NCBI GenBank assembly: GCA_022592445.1
Contig: JABYQR010000182.1
Location: 1 to 64,000, forward strand
DNA from: Cytidiella melzeri
Taxonomy: Eukaryota; Basidiomycota; Agaricomycetes; Polyporales; Irpicaceae
Direction of reading: 5' to 3'
DNA length: 64,000 nucleotides
The notes beneath the pieces were generated by a model that searched no databases, had not been told where the DNA came from, and saw only the letters and a list, made by a program, of their open reading frames with translations. Within the stretch, counting starts at the first letter, position 1. The number at the start of each line of letters is the position of its first letter. Shown here piece after piece: positions 1 through 11,431 of the stretch. A program made the position numbers and the translations under genes.

Positions 1-1190
1 AAGTGATTGAACTCGCGTTCAACATGGTGCTTGATTTTGCGTTGAGTAGGGATAGACGCAGAAATTTTTTTGATGTAATCCCACGTTGCGAATGGGCCCA
101 GTACTGCGAAAATAACCTTGTGGCTCTCACATCAACAATATGTGCGAATTGGTAAAGGGATACTCACCTTGATATCCCGAATGTTGTGCTCTTGAACCAT
201 ATCGAATGCAAGAAATCCATTCTCAAGCCCGGTGGTGTTTGCAAGCCAGCAGAATCTCATAATAAAAGATCTAAGACGTGTCAGACAGGAACGTGATAGG
301 TTAAAGGAAAACGCACCTGAGATCTGCCGGCCATTCGCGCCACAGCCCCTGCATGAGTTCCAATATCTCTTGAGCATACTTGTGACTGCCGCCTCCGTGG
401 AATCGAAAGAGGAGACGGGGAAGGAGATACTCCATACGGCCTACGTCGCCAGTCTTCATGCAGTCGTCCAAGTCAAGGTAATCGAGCGTGTCCCGGTTAA
501 ACTGTACACTGACGTCGAAGAGGTCATCTTGCTGGGCGCGAGACTTCCCAGCCTCTCTGAGCTCAACAAGGGCCTCTGTAGAGGCATAGCGGTCCACAAT
601 CTGCTTCGCCAGCTGACGGAGTTGTGCTGGCATACGTTCTCGGAGCTCTGCTAGATCTTCAACACCTGCGGCAACTGACCAGACATCGCGGAACCGCGCC
701 TCAGCCGTATGCTTCAGCGCATCGCGAAACGAATAATGGAAGTTACCTAGAGTTGAGTAATGGGTCAGTACAAGCAGTTGGAAGCAGATAACGACTTGCC
801 CTGCACAGACGTTGTGTTCAGGCCCTTGCGCTTCATGTTCTCGAAGGCGTGCTTCAGCCCAAGATTCTCACTTGACCCGAGATACTGTTTGTGCATAGAG
901 AACTCCTGCGCGATCTGAGCGTGGAACCAACCAAAGATTTCGAAGAAGCGTTCGAAACGTTGAACAAAGTTCATGTCGAATGTGCGGTCCTTCTTGATGC
1001 TGCGAATACGAACAGTCGTGAGTTGATCTCCGATCCAGACAAGAAGCCGACTCAGGGCTGGTTCCTGAGTTCCCTTGTCGCCGCTGAGAGAGAGCTGCCG
1101 TAGCCACTCCTCCAAAACCTGCCGGTTGCCTTCCTGAGACGCCTCCTCCATGTGTACCGTGTCCAGCATATACTGAACAGTTGCGTGCTC
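1..1190 (-). pseudogene. DUF6589-type gene, 3' part (split by retrotransposon, cut by window edge)
   Basis: This is the downstream half of a DUF6589-type protein gene. Coding blocks on the minus strand are at about 765-1190 (ending at the motif SVQG before an intron), 301-755, 170-270 and 1-128, separated by short introns. The reading matches the intact-length paralogue at 12504-15261 block by block: IGDQLTTVRIR, FGWFHAQIAQE, ARFRDVW, LPRLLFRFHGG, CWLANT, FDMVQEHNIRDIK and GPFATWDYIKKISASIP are all shared. The last block runs off the left edge, so the stop is not seen. The gene is broken at 1190 by the gypsy element and resumes at 9548. Biochemical function is unknown. The family call rests on recognition of these motifs and is an inference. 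Confidence 0.6.
1186..1190. repeat. Target-site duplication, left copy (TGCTC)
   Basis: The five bases TGCTC directly precede the 5' LTR and are repeated directly after the 3' LTR at 9548-9552. A 5-base duplication is normal for Ty3/gypsy integrases and shows that the two LTRs belong to one insertion. Confidence 0.95.
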
Positions 1191-1915
1191 TGTCACAGAT
1201 TTTCAATGTTTCTACAAGACTTGCCTTACCAGGCAACGGTATTACTGGGAATATTTAAGCGCTTGTCAAGCGCTTATCCAGCGCTTATCCGGCGTCTATT
1301 TAGGCGCTTATCCAGCGCTTATCTGGCGCTTATCAGGCGCCTATTCCGGCGCTTATTCTCAGTGCCTATCAATTGATGCGCTGATGCGCCTTCTGTCTCT
1401 GATGCGCTGATGCGCTCCTTTCCTTATCTGGGTATCACATGATAGAACTCTCTGGAACATTGTGGAACATGCTGGAACTATGATGTCATAGTATAGAACA
1501 TTCCATTAGATGATGTCATAGTTCTTAGAACCTTCTGGAAAAGTCTAGCCTTGTCTTAGAACAAGCTAGAACAAGTCTAGCCTTGGAGCTGGGTCATGGG
1601 GTCAGGTCATGGGGACAATTGCTATTGGTTGATTATTGAAGTGGCACCACTAGGGCATAGGGCATGCTTAGTAAGGTAGATTACTTCGCTTACTCATGTA
1701 GGTATTAGGGGTCTTAAGGTAGTACCTGGGGTCCTCCCCTTCATGTATATATAGAGGCACTCCTGAGGGCATATCCCCTCAGTCTTATCCACTCTGTTGA
1801 ACCAGGACTACTCAGTACCCACCAGTACTTCGCTCACCACCACTCTAACTCTCTATTACACACTATCTCCCCAAGTTTATCAACTTATCTGGTAAGTAGT
1901 AACCTTACTGTTACA
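1191..1915 (+). repeat. 5' LTR of gypsy element
   Basis: The LTR is 725 bases, begins TGTCACAG and ends CTGTTACA. It is near-identical to 8824-9547. The U3 portion holds a run of imperfect repeats of the type AGCGCTTATC or GGCGCTTATC (about 1257-1350), then repeated short blocks around TCTAGCCTTG and CTGGGTCATGGGGTC, and a TATA box. Confidence 0.95.
1746..1790 (+). promoter_or_regulatory. LTR promoter: TATA box and predicted transcript start
   Basis: TATATATA at 1746-1753 is followed about 30 bases later by CAGTCTTATCC (1780-1790). That 11-mer is the exact reverse complement of the primer site at 1919-1929, which predicts transcription to start at or next to 1780. The same arrangement is present in the 3' LTR. 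Confidence 0.7.
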
Positions 1916-1918
1916 TTT

Positions 1919-1929
1919 GGATAAGACTG
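1919..1929 (+). other. Primer-binding site, self-priming (Tf1/sushi type)
   Basis: GGATAAGACTG lies three bases after the 5' LTR. It does not start with the TGG expected for a tRNA 3' end at the LTR border. It is perfectly complementary over 11 bases to the LTR segment about 30 bases downstream of the TATA box. In Tf1 and related elements the first 11 bases of the RNA fold back on the primer site and are cut to give the primer. Confidence 0.75.
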
Positions 1930-2495
1930 CCCCTACTCCCTCACGTCTCTGGACGTGCTGGAGGTTTCTTTCCCTTTCTTCTAGGTCTTGTGCCTGTGCG
2001 TGGGCCCCTTTACAAACCCTCTAGACATAGAGGTAGCCGGACCATAGGCTTTAAGTGGTAGTCATGTCTAGGCTTTGCCTTGATGTGCACAACTTGAATC
2101 ACCCTCTCGCCCGACGCTCCTAGAGCTGATCAGAGCAGGGGTTGGCATTATGCCAACATGATGAAAGTGTGCCTCCCCACAGGCGATAGTGGAGTCTGGT
2201 GTCAGACAGCTCGTTATAAGAGCTAGACAACAGGACTAGAAACCCATGAGTGCCTAGGCACGTAGACGGGTAACTTGTTCTGGCCGGACTTAGGGTCAGT
2301 GTAATACTGATCCGCCAACCATTTGCCGCATGGGTGGAACCATGACGGAGATCCTTACACCACCGGACCTGGAGAGAGAGTCCAGGCCGACGCCGGCACT
2401 ACCCCACGCACACACAGGACCTCTCCTTTATGGAGATTTTGTTCCGCACACCACTGAGCTGACAAGCTCATCACACTTTGTCACACACAGTCACC
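1930..2495. other. Leader of gypsy element, no supported gene
   Basis: About 570 bases of untranslated leader between the primer site and the first ORF. Only a short reading frame (ATG at 2330, 65 codons) is present, with no recognisable protein. I see no other feature. Confidence 0.6.
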
Positions 2496-3160
2496 ATGCC
2501 TCTCTCCCGCTTCATCGCTGCTAGGTCTGGCCGCAAGGCCCCCTACTCTGTCCCTGTCCGCAACGAAGTCACTGGACTTCAAGAACGCCTCTCAGTCTCC
2601 AAGGAGACTCTTGACAAGTTCAAGGATGCTGGCAAGCCTCGCCGGCTTAAGTATCCCGACAACAAGCCTCTCATCAAGAGGATCGACCTCGAGGAGCAGG
2701 CTCGCACCACCATTGAGCATGAGGAGAACCAGGATCGTATGAGACAGGTCTCTCACCTCATGTCTCAACTCAGCCTTCTCGACCGCATCGAGAAGCAGGA
2801 GAAGGAAAAGGCTGAAAAGCTTACCCTTCTCCAGCGTATTGAGGAGCGCAATCAACGCGCTTACATTCCCACTCCCACTCCGCTCCCCGCTTCTCTACAC
2901 TTCCGTAAGACGAAGCTTATACTTCGTCAACAGGAATTCAACCAATGGTCACGGCAGCTTGCCAACGGCTTGAGCCTGTGCTCAAGAAGTTGGACGCATC
3001 TTTCGCGAGTGGTGGGCAATCTTCTAGCCACCAGATCAACACTCGTCGAGAAAAAGCACAGCTGCTGATCGGTCGTGTCTTCATGATCGAACAATGGTTC
3101 AAGGAGAATCACACGGACAAGATGTCGAATAGGGAATGGAGGATGCTAAAAAGGACTTGA
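2496..3160 (+). pseudogene. Accessory ORF upstream of gag (one frameshift)
   Basis: The start is the ATG at 2496 in a good context (CACCATGCC). The frame runs to about 2946, where it must shift by -1 at a GG run to continue as the frame that ends at 3160. The joined product would be about 220 residues: a basic N-terminus, a charged coiled-coil-like middle (IEHEENQDRMRQ, IEKQEKEKAEKL) and a basic C-terminus. I do not recognise a family. It lies on the same strand as gag, 285 bases upstream, in a place where most gypsy elements have no gene. It could be a structural or RNA-binding accessory protein, but nothing in it decides this. Confidence 0.5.
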
Positions 3161-3444
3161 AGAGTTTAGGCAGGATTAGTTTTGTAGACATACATCGGAG
3201 ATGGGGTTACATACTAGAATTGCTAGAAGGGCTGTTCGACATGAACGCCTTTGTATATGCGGAAATGGAATAAAATGTATGGGCTGACAAGCCTCATTTT
3301 ATTTGGTGACAACTTCCTGAAAAGGATTTAATGTGTGAAAACAACTCTGACAAGAGTTCAATGTGTGAAAAGTGGTGTTTTCTCTTCTTCTTATACTAGA
3401 AATAGTATTTCGCTTATCCTTTGCTAACTAAGAAATTAGAAGCA
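3161..3444. other. Spacer between accessory ORF and gag
   Basis: AT-rich, non-coding. Two near-copies of GTTCAATGTGTGAAAA or TTTAATGTGTGAAAA occur at about 3330-3372. No function is inferred. Confidence 0.4.
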
Positions 3445-6400
3445 ATGGCCTCTCAATCCAACGCCGGATCCAACGCTGCCCCCGCTGCTGCTTCCAACCT
3501 CACCCACTCTGTTCCTTTCGGCAAAATTACGCCGATTGTCTACAACCCTTCAGTTGAGAACTTTGAGCAGCATATCTTCCACAACCTAAACACGGCCCAA
3601 AGGGCTTTTACTCGTACGGTTGAAGGTGGAGCAACTGCTGCCATCGTCCACAATATGATGAATCAAATGGTTCTTATCTGGAACAACCAGCTGTCCCTCC
3701 TGGAGGATAACCTCCAGGAATACGTCGATAAGGTCGCTCAAGACCTATATTCGCAGTCCGCTGCTGACACCCAAGTCCAGCGGATGGACACTGACCTGGA
3801 TATGGTCAAAACAACGATCACAAACGTGGTCAACCAGATCAACCAGCTTCCCTTGTCTCAAGGACAAGGAGGATCCTCGCGCCAGCCCAAGATTGGCGAA
3901 CCCCCGGAGTTCAACGGCACTGACGGCAAGGTCAAGTTCAACGAGTGGTTGAACAAGATCTCTCTGTGGCTTGTCCACGAGAACGTTGCTACTGACAGGC
4001 AACGTATTGCCGTCGCGATGAACCGGCTCTCAGGCGCGGCGGCTCAATACATGGAGCCGTGGATCAAGAAGCTGACGAAGGGTCAGACAATCGGAACGTG
4101 GGAAGAGTTCGAAAATGAGCTCAAGGTACAATACGGTCAACGGGACGACAAGGAGGGCGCTCGAAAGGAGCTTAACGCCTTGTTCAACAATACAGATTTG
4201 GCACACAAGAACTTCGTCAAGTATGCGGAACGCTTCCGTACGCTTGGCAGGCTTTCTGGATATGAGGACGACTTGCTAATTCACAAGCTCAAGCACGTCA
4301 TCGAGAAGGACATGTGGCTTGTCATGATCGGGAAAGATGAAAATCAAATTCCGACAACTTGGCCGCAGTTCCTCGACCTCTTGCTCGACATCCACAAGAA
4401 GGTCTATCCTGAGAAAGCACAAGGCCAGATCTTCGCGAAGGAAAAGGATACGTCCACGCCTATGGAGGTGGACGCAGCGGACAAAAGAAGAAGAAGAATG
4501 AGAAGCGGAACAAGGGCAAAGGCAAGGAGGTAAATTCGACTGAAAAGTCGGAGAAGTTCTGCCACATCCACAAGTCGAAAGGACATAACACGGATGAGTG
4601 CAACCTCAACGGCCTCAAGAAGAAGCCTGATGACAAGAAGAAGGATGGGAAGAAGGATGGAAAGTCTTCGGCGCCGAAGAAGATTCGGGCAGCAGATGCC
4701 GAGGACTCAGGATCGGACAGCGAGGCCGAAGCCCCTAAGGCTTCGTCGTCAAAAACAAAAAACGTAAATACCGCGCGCCTAGAGTTGGCGGCTCACATAG
4801 AGGAGGTTCCAACCGAAGATGATGAACCTTCGACTCCTCACCCGTCCCCTGACAAGGGTAAAGGGAAAAAGCCGACCAAGGGCAAGGATTTTTTCCGAAG
4901 CGTCATGTGACTCCCTGCGAACATGAAAGCTTAGGCCCTGATACCCTCGATCTTTGTACCGTAGATACTGTCAAAAATGTAGCGCGTTCAAAGAATTCAT
5001 TTTTTCTACCGGTTACAATTTGGGTATATGGAAAGAAAGTGCAGGTCGAAGCTCTGGTAGATTCAGGAGCCACAACCACGTTCATCAGTAAGTCAGTGGT
5101 TGAAAGTAACAATCTGGTAACAAATCAACTGGCATCACCGTTTAACGTCATCAACGTCGACGGTACTCCCAATAAAGATGGTCAAATCACTCACTCAGTA
5201 CGTGCATACCTAGAAATAGGTTCGCACCGAGCAAGACAACACATGCTCGTCACTGATCTCGGTAGTAAACAAATGATTATCGGGATGACCTTCTTACGCC
5301 GCCACAATCCGGAGATAGATTGGGCAAATGGCGAGTGGAGATTTACCAGATGTCCTGAACTCTGTGCCCCAAGAGCTCGTAAAAACATCACTGTAACTCA
5401 AGAAGAGATCGATGAACTTGAGTTACCTAAGGGACGTTCGGTGTCAGACAACCTGGACGGAATAGGAAATGTCGACCCGGACAACCCTCACATCCACTGG
5501 ATCGACTTAGACGATCCAGAAGACCAAGAAATAGCGGAAATAATCGCTGAACTTTCTGGAAAGGAAGATGAGGGCTTTGAAGACGGCTTTGACGAACAGG
5601 AGTCCGTCAATTGGAAGCCATTAGTACCGAAATATCTTTGGGAATTTGGTGAGTCTTTTCAAAGAAAAAATCAGAGCGCATGCCGTTACGCAAACCGTAC
5701 GATCACGCGATCGAATTTGAGGAAGGTGCCTCCCTTCCCAAAGCGGCTAAACTATACCCGCTGTCTCCAATGGAAAAGAATTCTCTAGATCAATGGATGA
5801 AGAGGAACTCCGAAAAGGTTACATCCGCAAATCGAAAAGTCCAATTGCAGCACCTGTGTTCTTCGTCAAGAAGAAAGATGGCTCGTTGCGCCTTGTGCAA
5901 GACTACCGAAAACTGAACGACATCACGGTGAAAAACCGGTACCCCATACCTCGCATCAACGATTTAATCAATTCGTTAAGCAAGGCTAAGGTCTTCTCAA
6001 AGATTGATCTTAGATGGGGATACAATAACGTTCGCATCCGAAAGGGTGACGAATGGAAGACGGCGTTCATCACACACCGTGGCTTTTCGAAGCCAAGGTG
6101 ATGTATTTCGGTTTCAGCAACGCACCTGCGACGTTCCAAGCCATGATGAATGAAATTCTGAGTGATTTGATCTTAGAAGGACATGTCATGGTGTATCTCG
6201 ACGACATCCTCATCTTCACTGAAGACAAGAAGGAAAACCGTCGTATCACACAGGAAGTGCTCAAGCGTCTACGCGAGAACGATCTATTTGCCAAACCGGA
6301 AAAATGCTTTTTTGAAAAAGATCGCATTGAGTACCTAGGCATGATCATTTCTCACGGACATATCGAGATGGATCCAGCCAAACTCACCGGAGTTACTGAG

Positions 6401-8587
6401 TGGCCGCGACCTGAAAAGGTTAAGCAAGTCCAAGCCTTCTTAGGCTTCGCCAATTTCTATCGGCGTTTCATCAAGGACTTTGCTAAACATGCGAAACCGC
6501 TCACTATTCTTACAAAGAAGGACCAACCCTGGATCTGGAAAGATGCTCAGGAACAGGCCTTCCAAAGTCTGAAACAGGCTTTTACGTCAGCACCCATTCT
6601 GAGGATACCAGATGACGAAAACCCTTTCCGTCTGGAAACAGACGCTAGCGACTTTGCTACAGGAGCGGTACTATCACAACTGGACCCAGCTGACAAGCTG
6701 TGGCATCCAGTAGCCTTCTACTCTAAATCACTCAACGTCCATGAACGTAATTATGAGATATACGATAAAGAGTTGTTGGCTATTATCCGCGCCCTGGAAG
6801 AGTATCGTCAACATCTGGAGGGACATCCGATTACCGTAGAAATATGGTCGGATCACCAAAACCTGACATATTTCAGGAATGCCCAGAAGCTGACTCGGAG
6901 ACAAGCGCGATGGGCGTTATACCTCACGCGATTTAATTTCGTGCTCCGGCACAAACCCGGAAGACCATGCTTACCGCAGATCCTCTGTCCAGGAGGCCAG
7001 ATCATGAAGAGGGGGTAAATTCCGATAACGAGGACAAAATTCTCCTTAAACCCGAGTTTTTTGCCATCTCTGCTATCGAAAACTCTCATGACTCGCCTAT
7101 CAACGATGATGAAATCCTAAGACGGGTCAAGGAAGCACTCATGAACGACGAAGTTACCAAGGACTATCAGCAGTTACTTAACTCTGGTCCTAGGGAGTTC
7201 AAGAAATCACTAGAGGAATGGAATTTTGAGAACGGATTACTCCTATACCGTGGAAAAGTCTACATCCCCAAAGATCAGAAATTAGATCTGAGACGCCAAA
7301 TCATCCAGATGCATCACGATCTACCTTCTGCCGGACATCCTGGCAGATGGAAAACGTACGAACTGATCTCGAGAAACTACTGGTGGCCAGGTTTAACCAC
7401 TGATGTCAAGAAATACGTGACAGGCTGTGACACATGTCACGGATGAAGACTCGTCCGCAACAGCCTTATGGACCACTCATCCCTAATCCGGTTCCGGCCG
7501 AACCATGGGATATCATGACTGTCGACTTGATTACTCAGTTACCGGAGTCTGATGGCTTCAATGCTATCTGCGTAGTCGTAGACCGCCTCACTAAAAGGGC
7601 GCACTTCTTCCCTATTGTAAACGAGTTCTCGGCAAAAGATCTTGCAGCTCTACTCTATGAGAGAGTCTGGACCCTTCACGGGTTACCTTTGCAAATCATT
7701 TCCGACCGAGGTCCACAATTCGCAGCAGATTTATTCCAGGAATGGTGTAAAATGCTAGGGATAGAATCTACAATGACTACTGCATATCATCCGCAGACTG
7801 ATGGTCAAACTGAACGAGTTAATCAAACCTCGAACAGTACCTGCGTTGTTACGTTGATCAACTACATGACGACTGGGCTAGACTGCTCAGTTCGGCTGAG
7901 TTCGCATACAACAATGCAGCGCACGAGGGAACTAAGCACTCGCCTTTCTACCTCGAATACGGCAGACACCCTAGAGCTGGTCCAACGCTCACTAAGGACC
8001 TGAAAAGGTCTGACATGAATGACATCATGTGGAACCGCTTGCAAGCTCAAGAGCATGCTAAAGCGGCGTTACAACTTGCGGCTGAACGCATGAAGTGGTA
8101 CTATGACAAGCACGTCCAGAAGGTCCCCTTCAACGAAGGCGATCAGGTCATGCTAGATCTGAGAGACTACCAAAAATCTGGACATAAGCTGTCAGCCAAG
8201 TACTACGGCCCATTCAAGATTGCTGAAAAGCTCTCGCCGGTCACATTCAGACTGGAATGGCCCGAACGTTCACCAAGGATACACCCTGTATTCCATGCAA
8301 GCAAGTTGGTACCGTATAACGAACCTGAATTCGAAGGCCAAAAGCTGGAGATGCCTCCGCCAGATATCATCGACGGAGAAGAAGAATACGAAGTCGAGAA
8401 GATTCTCAAGTCAAGACGTACAGGTCGTGCCAAAAAGCTTCAGTATTACATACGCTGGAAAGGCTACGGACCGAACGACGACACGTGGGAACCTGTAGAA
8501 AACATCACGCACGCTCAAGAAGCGATCAAGAAATTCTACGACGATCATCCCCGAGCTATTCGCTCAGCTACGATTTACTGTGTATAA
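3445..8587 (+). pseudogene. gag-pol polyprotein, broken by eight -1 frameshifts
   Basis: Gag starts at ATG 3445. It has a retrotransposon-gag domain (NEWLNKISLWL, then WEEFENELKVQYG) and a C-H-H-C zinc-like motif (CHIHKSKGHNTDEC, about 4560-4603). Protease has DSGA at 5060-5071. Reverse transcriptase has VQDYRKLN and the catalytic YLDD at 6194-6205. RNase H starts at LETDASDFATGAVL (about 6635). Integrase has an HHCC zinc finger (about 7310-7437) and a DDE core (VDLIT, SDRGPQF, TERVNQ; about 7520-7820). A GPF/Y-like module and a chromodomain (YEVEKIL, YIRWKGYG, DDTWEP; about 8385-8560) close the protein. Codon phase steps 1,0,2,1,0,2,1,0,2 along the gene, which means eight single-base losses and few or no nonsense changes. 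The undamaged product would be a single polyprotein of about 1,715 residues, as in Tf1-like elements. Confidence 0.9.
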
Positions 8588-8808
8588 GTCACGAACAACA
8601 CACCAAGGATCATCCACGATCCAATGACGCAACCGAGGAGGGTACGGACTAGACTACCATCAGCCAATGAGGTGTGAACCCCGTCAGGGGCGTCGGTAGA
8701 AGCCGCTAGAGTCACTCGGAACTGCTTAGGCACCCTCTTGACAATGGTGAAAAAGTGGACTCAATGACCAAGGTGTTCGTTCAAAACTCTTTGCACGGAG
8801 TTCAAAGC
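8588..8808. other. 3' untranslated part of gypsy element
   Basis: Non-coding stretch between the pol stop and the polypurine tract; nothing else recognised. Confidence 0.5.
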
Positions 8809-8820
8809 AAGAAGGGGGGG
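8809..8820 (+). other. Polypurine tract
   Basis: AAGAAGGGGGGG ends four bases before the 3' LTR (followed by TAA, then TGTCAC). This is the expected primer site for plus-strand DNA synthesis. Confidence 0.9.
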
Positions 8821-8823
8821 TAA

Positions 8824-9547
8824 TGTCACAGATTTTCAATGTTTCTACAAGACTTGCCTTACCAGGCAACGGTATTATTGGGAATATTTAAGCGCTTGTC
8901 AAGCGCTTATCCAGCGCTTATCCGGCGTCTATTTAGGCGCTTATCCAGCGCTTATCTGGCGCTTATCAGGCGCCTATTCCGGCGCTTATTCTCAGTGCCT
9001 ATCAATTGATGCGCTGATGCGCCTCTGTCTCTGATGCGCTGATGCGCTCCTTTCCTTATCTGGGTATCACATGATAGAACTCTCTGGAACATTGTGGAAC
9101 ATGCTGGAACTATGATGTCATAGTATAGAACATTCCATTAGATGATGTCATAGTTCTTAGAACCTTCTGGAAAAGTCTAGCCTTGTCTTAGAACAAGCTA
9201 GAACAAGTCTAGCCTTGGAGCTGGGTCATGGGGTCAGGTCATGGGGACAATTGCTATTGGTTGATTATTGAAGTGGCACCACTAGGGCATAGGGCATGCT
9301 TAGTAAGGTAGATTACTTCGCTTACTCATGTAGGTATTAGGGGTCTTAAGGTAGTACCTGGGGTCCTCCCCTTCATGTATATATAGAGGCACTCCTGAGG
9401 GCATATCCCCTCAGTCTTATCCACTCTGTTGAACCAGGACTACTCAGTACCCACCAGTACTTCGCTCACCACCACTCTAACTCTCTATTACACACTATCT
9501 CCCCAAGTTTATCAACTTATCTGGTGAGTAGTAACCTTACTGTTACA
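8824..9547 (+). repeat. 3' LTR of gypsy element
   Basis: The LTR is 724 bases. Against the 5' LTR it shows two substitutions (ATTACTGG/ATTATTGG and GGTAAGTAG/GGTGAGTAG) and one lost T (CCTTCTG/CCTCTG). Confidence 0.95.
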
Positions 9548-9552
9548 TGCTC
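9548..9552. repeat. Target-site duplication, right copy (TGCTC)
   Basis: Direct copy of 1186-1190, immediately after the 3' LTR. Confidence 0.95.
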
Positions 9553-10915
9553 CTGACCGACAGGGAGCTGGTAAACAGGAGCAGGGCGATCAAAGGCGGA
9601 ATGGTTCTTGTACTCCCAGTCTGCAAACGCGGGTGCTTGGAGAAGCAGCTGCATTACCATGTATATTCGCTGCTCATAGAGACGAGGGCCATACTCGTTC
9701 GCTTTGTGGAAGATGTCGAGGGCAGTCAATGGATTGGTACACTCACGAGTGCGTTGTTCCATGTACGCGACACGATCTGGTGGCTTTACCGACGCGTCCT
9801 TGACAATGTATATTGTCCCAGCAGTGCTGCTATCGAAGTGGGATTGTTTGTTCATGCGTTGCTCGTAGATCCTGAACGCGAGGTTGAGGTTATCATGGCC
9901 GCCAAAGAATATGTGTTTCAGGACGTCGTCCAGCATACGACGACGGTTGGACTCGGAGATGCGTTCGATGCCGGTGTACACCCACTTCTGACTCATGGTA
10001 AGTCCGAAGAGGTGTGTCGTGTCATTCGCTTTGGCCGCGAGTCCAGAAGCCTTCAGATAGATGCTAAGCAGCTTTTGGTAGCGGCAGCGGTTGTGCGAGC
10101 GTCCGTAGTGTAGCATCGATCCGATCATAAATATGCGCTATGAACAGATATTAGCACAATATGACAGTGCGAGCCGGGGGACTTACTGCACTGTGGTCCT
10201 TGTATTTGTTCCTCTTCTCCTGGAGTGGCGTGCACGAGAGGGAATGCATCAGCTTCCAGAACGTGGGCTGTGCGGCTTGCATCTTTGGGATGTCGTCCTT
10301 GAGCCTGATGGAAAGGAGATGCTCTTCAGATAGCTCCTTCTGTGGCGAGCGCAGCTGGGGGGCGAATAGGCGCATCTCGCGGTTGATACGCGCCGTGACG
10401 TTGTTCAGTGCCCAGGCGTCCATGGCAGCTCTTGCGGCACGAGTGCGGACGCCCCTTTGGTGAGGGCGCGGCGGCTTATACCACCGGTTCAAGATACCGG
10501 GCAATTGCTCGCTATGCATCAGCGCGGTTCGTGCGTACCTATTAATTATCAGGTTAGAGAGGCCCGAGAATGTGTCAGAAACTTACCTGATGGTGCCCTC
10601 AATACTCGTCTCCGCTGCGGGGATCTCTAAGTTCCAGCTGAGATAGTGTAGGAATGTGGTGGTGTCCATCTGAACGTCAGCCATGAACTTGATGATGTTA
10701 ACGAGCTTTTGTGCGATGACCAGGTCGGGCATGGTCTTCAAGTGGTTCATGAACAAGGTTGTTCGACCTAGCGGTCCTGTCTTGCTCGTGGACCAAATGT
10801 CAACGCGCAGCTGCTCTTCGGCCGACAAGGGGTCATCTTCATCCTCGTGGCGTTCATCGTCGTCGTCGTCGAGTTCCTCGTGGTCTTCGTCATCTTGAAC
10901 ATGAACGGGTGGCAT
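9548..10915 (-). pseudogene. DUF6589-type gene, 5' part (split by retrotransposon)
   Basis: This is the upstream half of the interrupted gene. The likely start is ATG at 10915 (MPPVHVQDDED), followed by an acidic stretch rich in D and E. Coding blocks are 10915 to about 10586, about 10535 to 10190, and about 10130 to 9548. The third block carries GLTMSQKWVY, FGGHDNLNLAF and QSHFDSSTAGTIYIV, all shared with the paralogue at 12504-15261. The protein is cut after QLPVGQEH by the gypsy insertion and resumes at 1190. Two intron positions differ from the paralogue: this copy has no intron after the LGRT block but has one before YARTALMH. Divergently oriented to the second copy, 1.6 kb away. Confidence 0.6.
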
Positions 10916-11422
10916 GCTGGAAGCACAGCAAGAGCGTGGAGAGTAGGCAATGGACTGAAAACAAAACAAGAAGTGTCAGACGCGCCGAGTGATGAGACAA
11001 CGCTGCCGACTTGCTACTCACAATGTTGCCCTTTCGCGTGTACCGTAGGTGTCAAGCGCGCCGCGAAGAGGGCAGAATGTTGGGAATGAAAACAAGTACG
11101 GTGGGGGGGGGGACGTTGGAGGCGATACGGGGGACAAGCACGTTGGAGGCGATACGGGGGACGAGCACGTCGTAGTGGCCGTCGACTGCAGCTTCACATG
11201 TGCGGGAAATCGGACGGGAGAGCGTTTACTCAAAGTTTTTAGATTAGATTACAAGGCCTTCAATTGATCTAAACGCTCGCTGACTTCAGGCCATCCACGG
11301 CACGTGCTAATGACCCACATCCCCCTCTACGAAGCACACCAGACCCTCAAGCCTGCGGCCTGTACTGTCTTTTTCGCACTCCGCGGCTTGATTAGGAAGG
11401 AGCCCTGGCGACGTCTGCTTGA

Positions 11423-11431
11423 GGGTCTGGG
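11423..11431. repeat. 9-base direct repeat, left (GGGTCTGGG)
   Basis: It lies immediately outside the left inverted repeat and is identical to 18378-18386 immediately outside the right one. It fits a target-site duplication. The caution is that GTCTGGG is also part of the inverted-repeat end motif. Confidence 0.55.

Larger units (their letters stand above)
1191..9547 (+). mobile_element. Ty3/gypsy chromovirus, full length, inserted in DUF6589-type gene
   Basis: A complete LTR retrotransposon of 8,357 bases. In order it has a 5' LTR (1191-1915), self-complementary primer site (1919-1929), long leader, an accessory ORF (2496-3160), gag-protease-RT-RNase H-integrase-chromodomain (3445-8587), polypurine tract (8809-8820) and 3' LTR (8824-9547). 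The domain order PR-RT-RH-INT plus the C-terminal chromodomain place it in the chromoviruses. The LTRs differ at two substitutions and one single-base gap, so insertion was recent. It sits in sense orientation to the window and antisense to the gene it breaks. Coding frames are interrupted by nine single-base losses, described in the findings. Confidence 0.95.

Noticed and set aside
4889..4895. Slippery heptamer T-TTT-TTC in front of the protease frame, resembling a programmed -1 frameshift
   Set aside because: It is one of eight -1 steps in the same gene, all of the same kind, and Tf1-like elements use a single frame. A missing base explains it equally well, so it is not reported as programmed.
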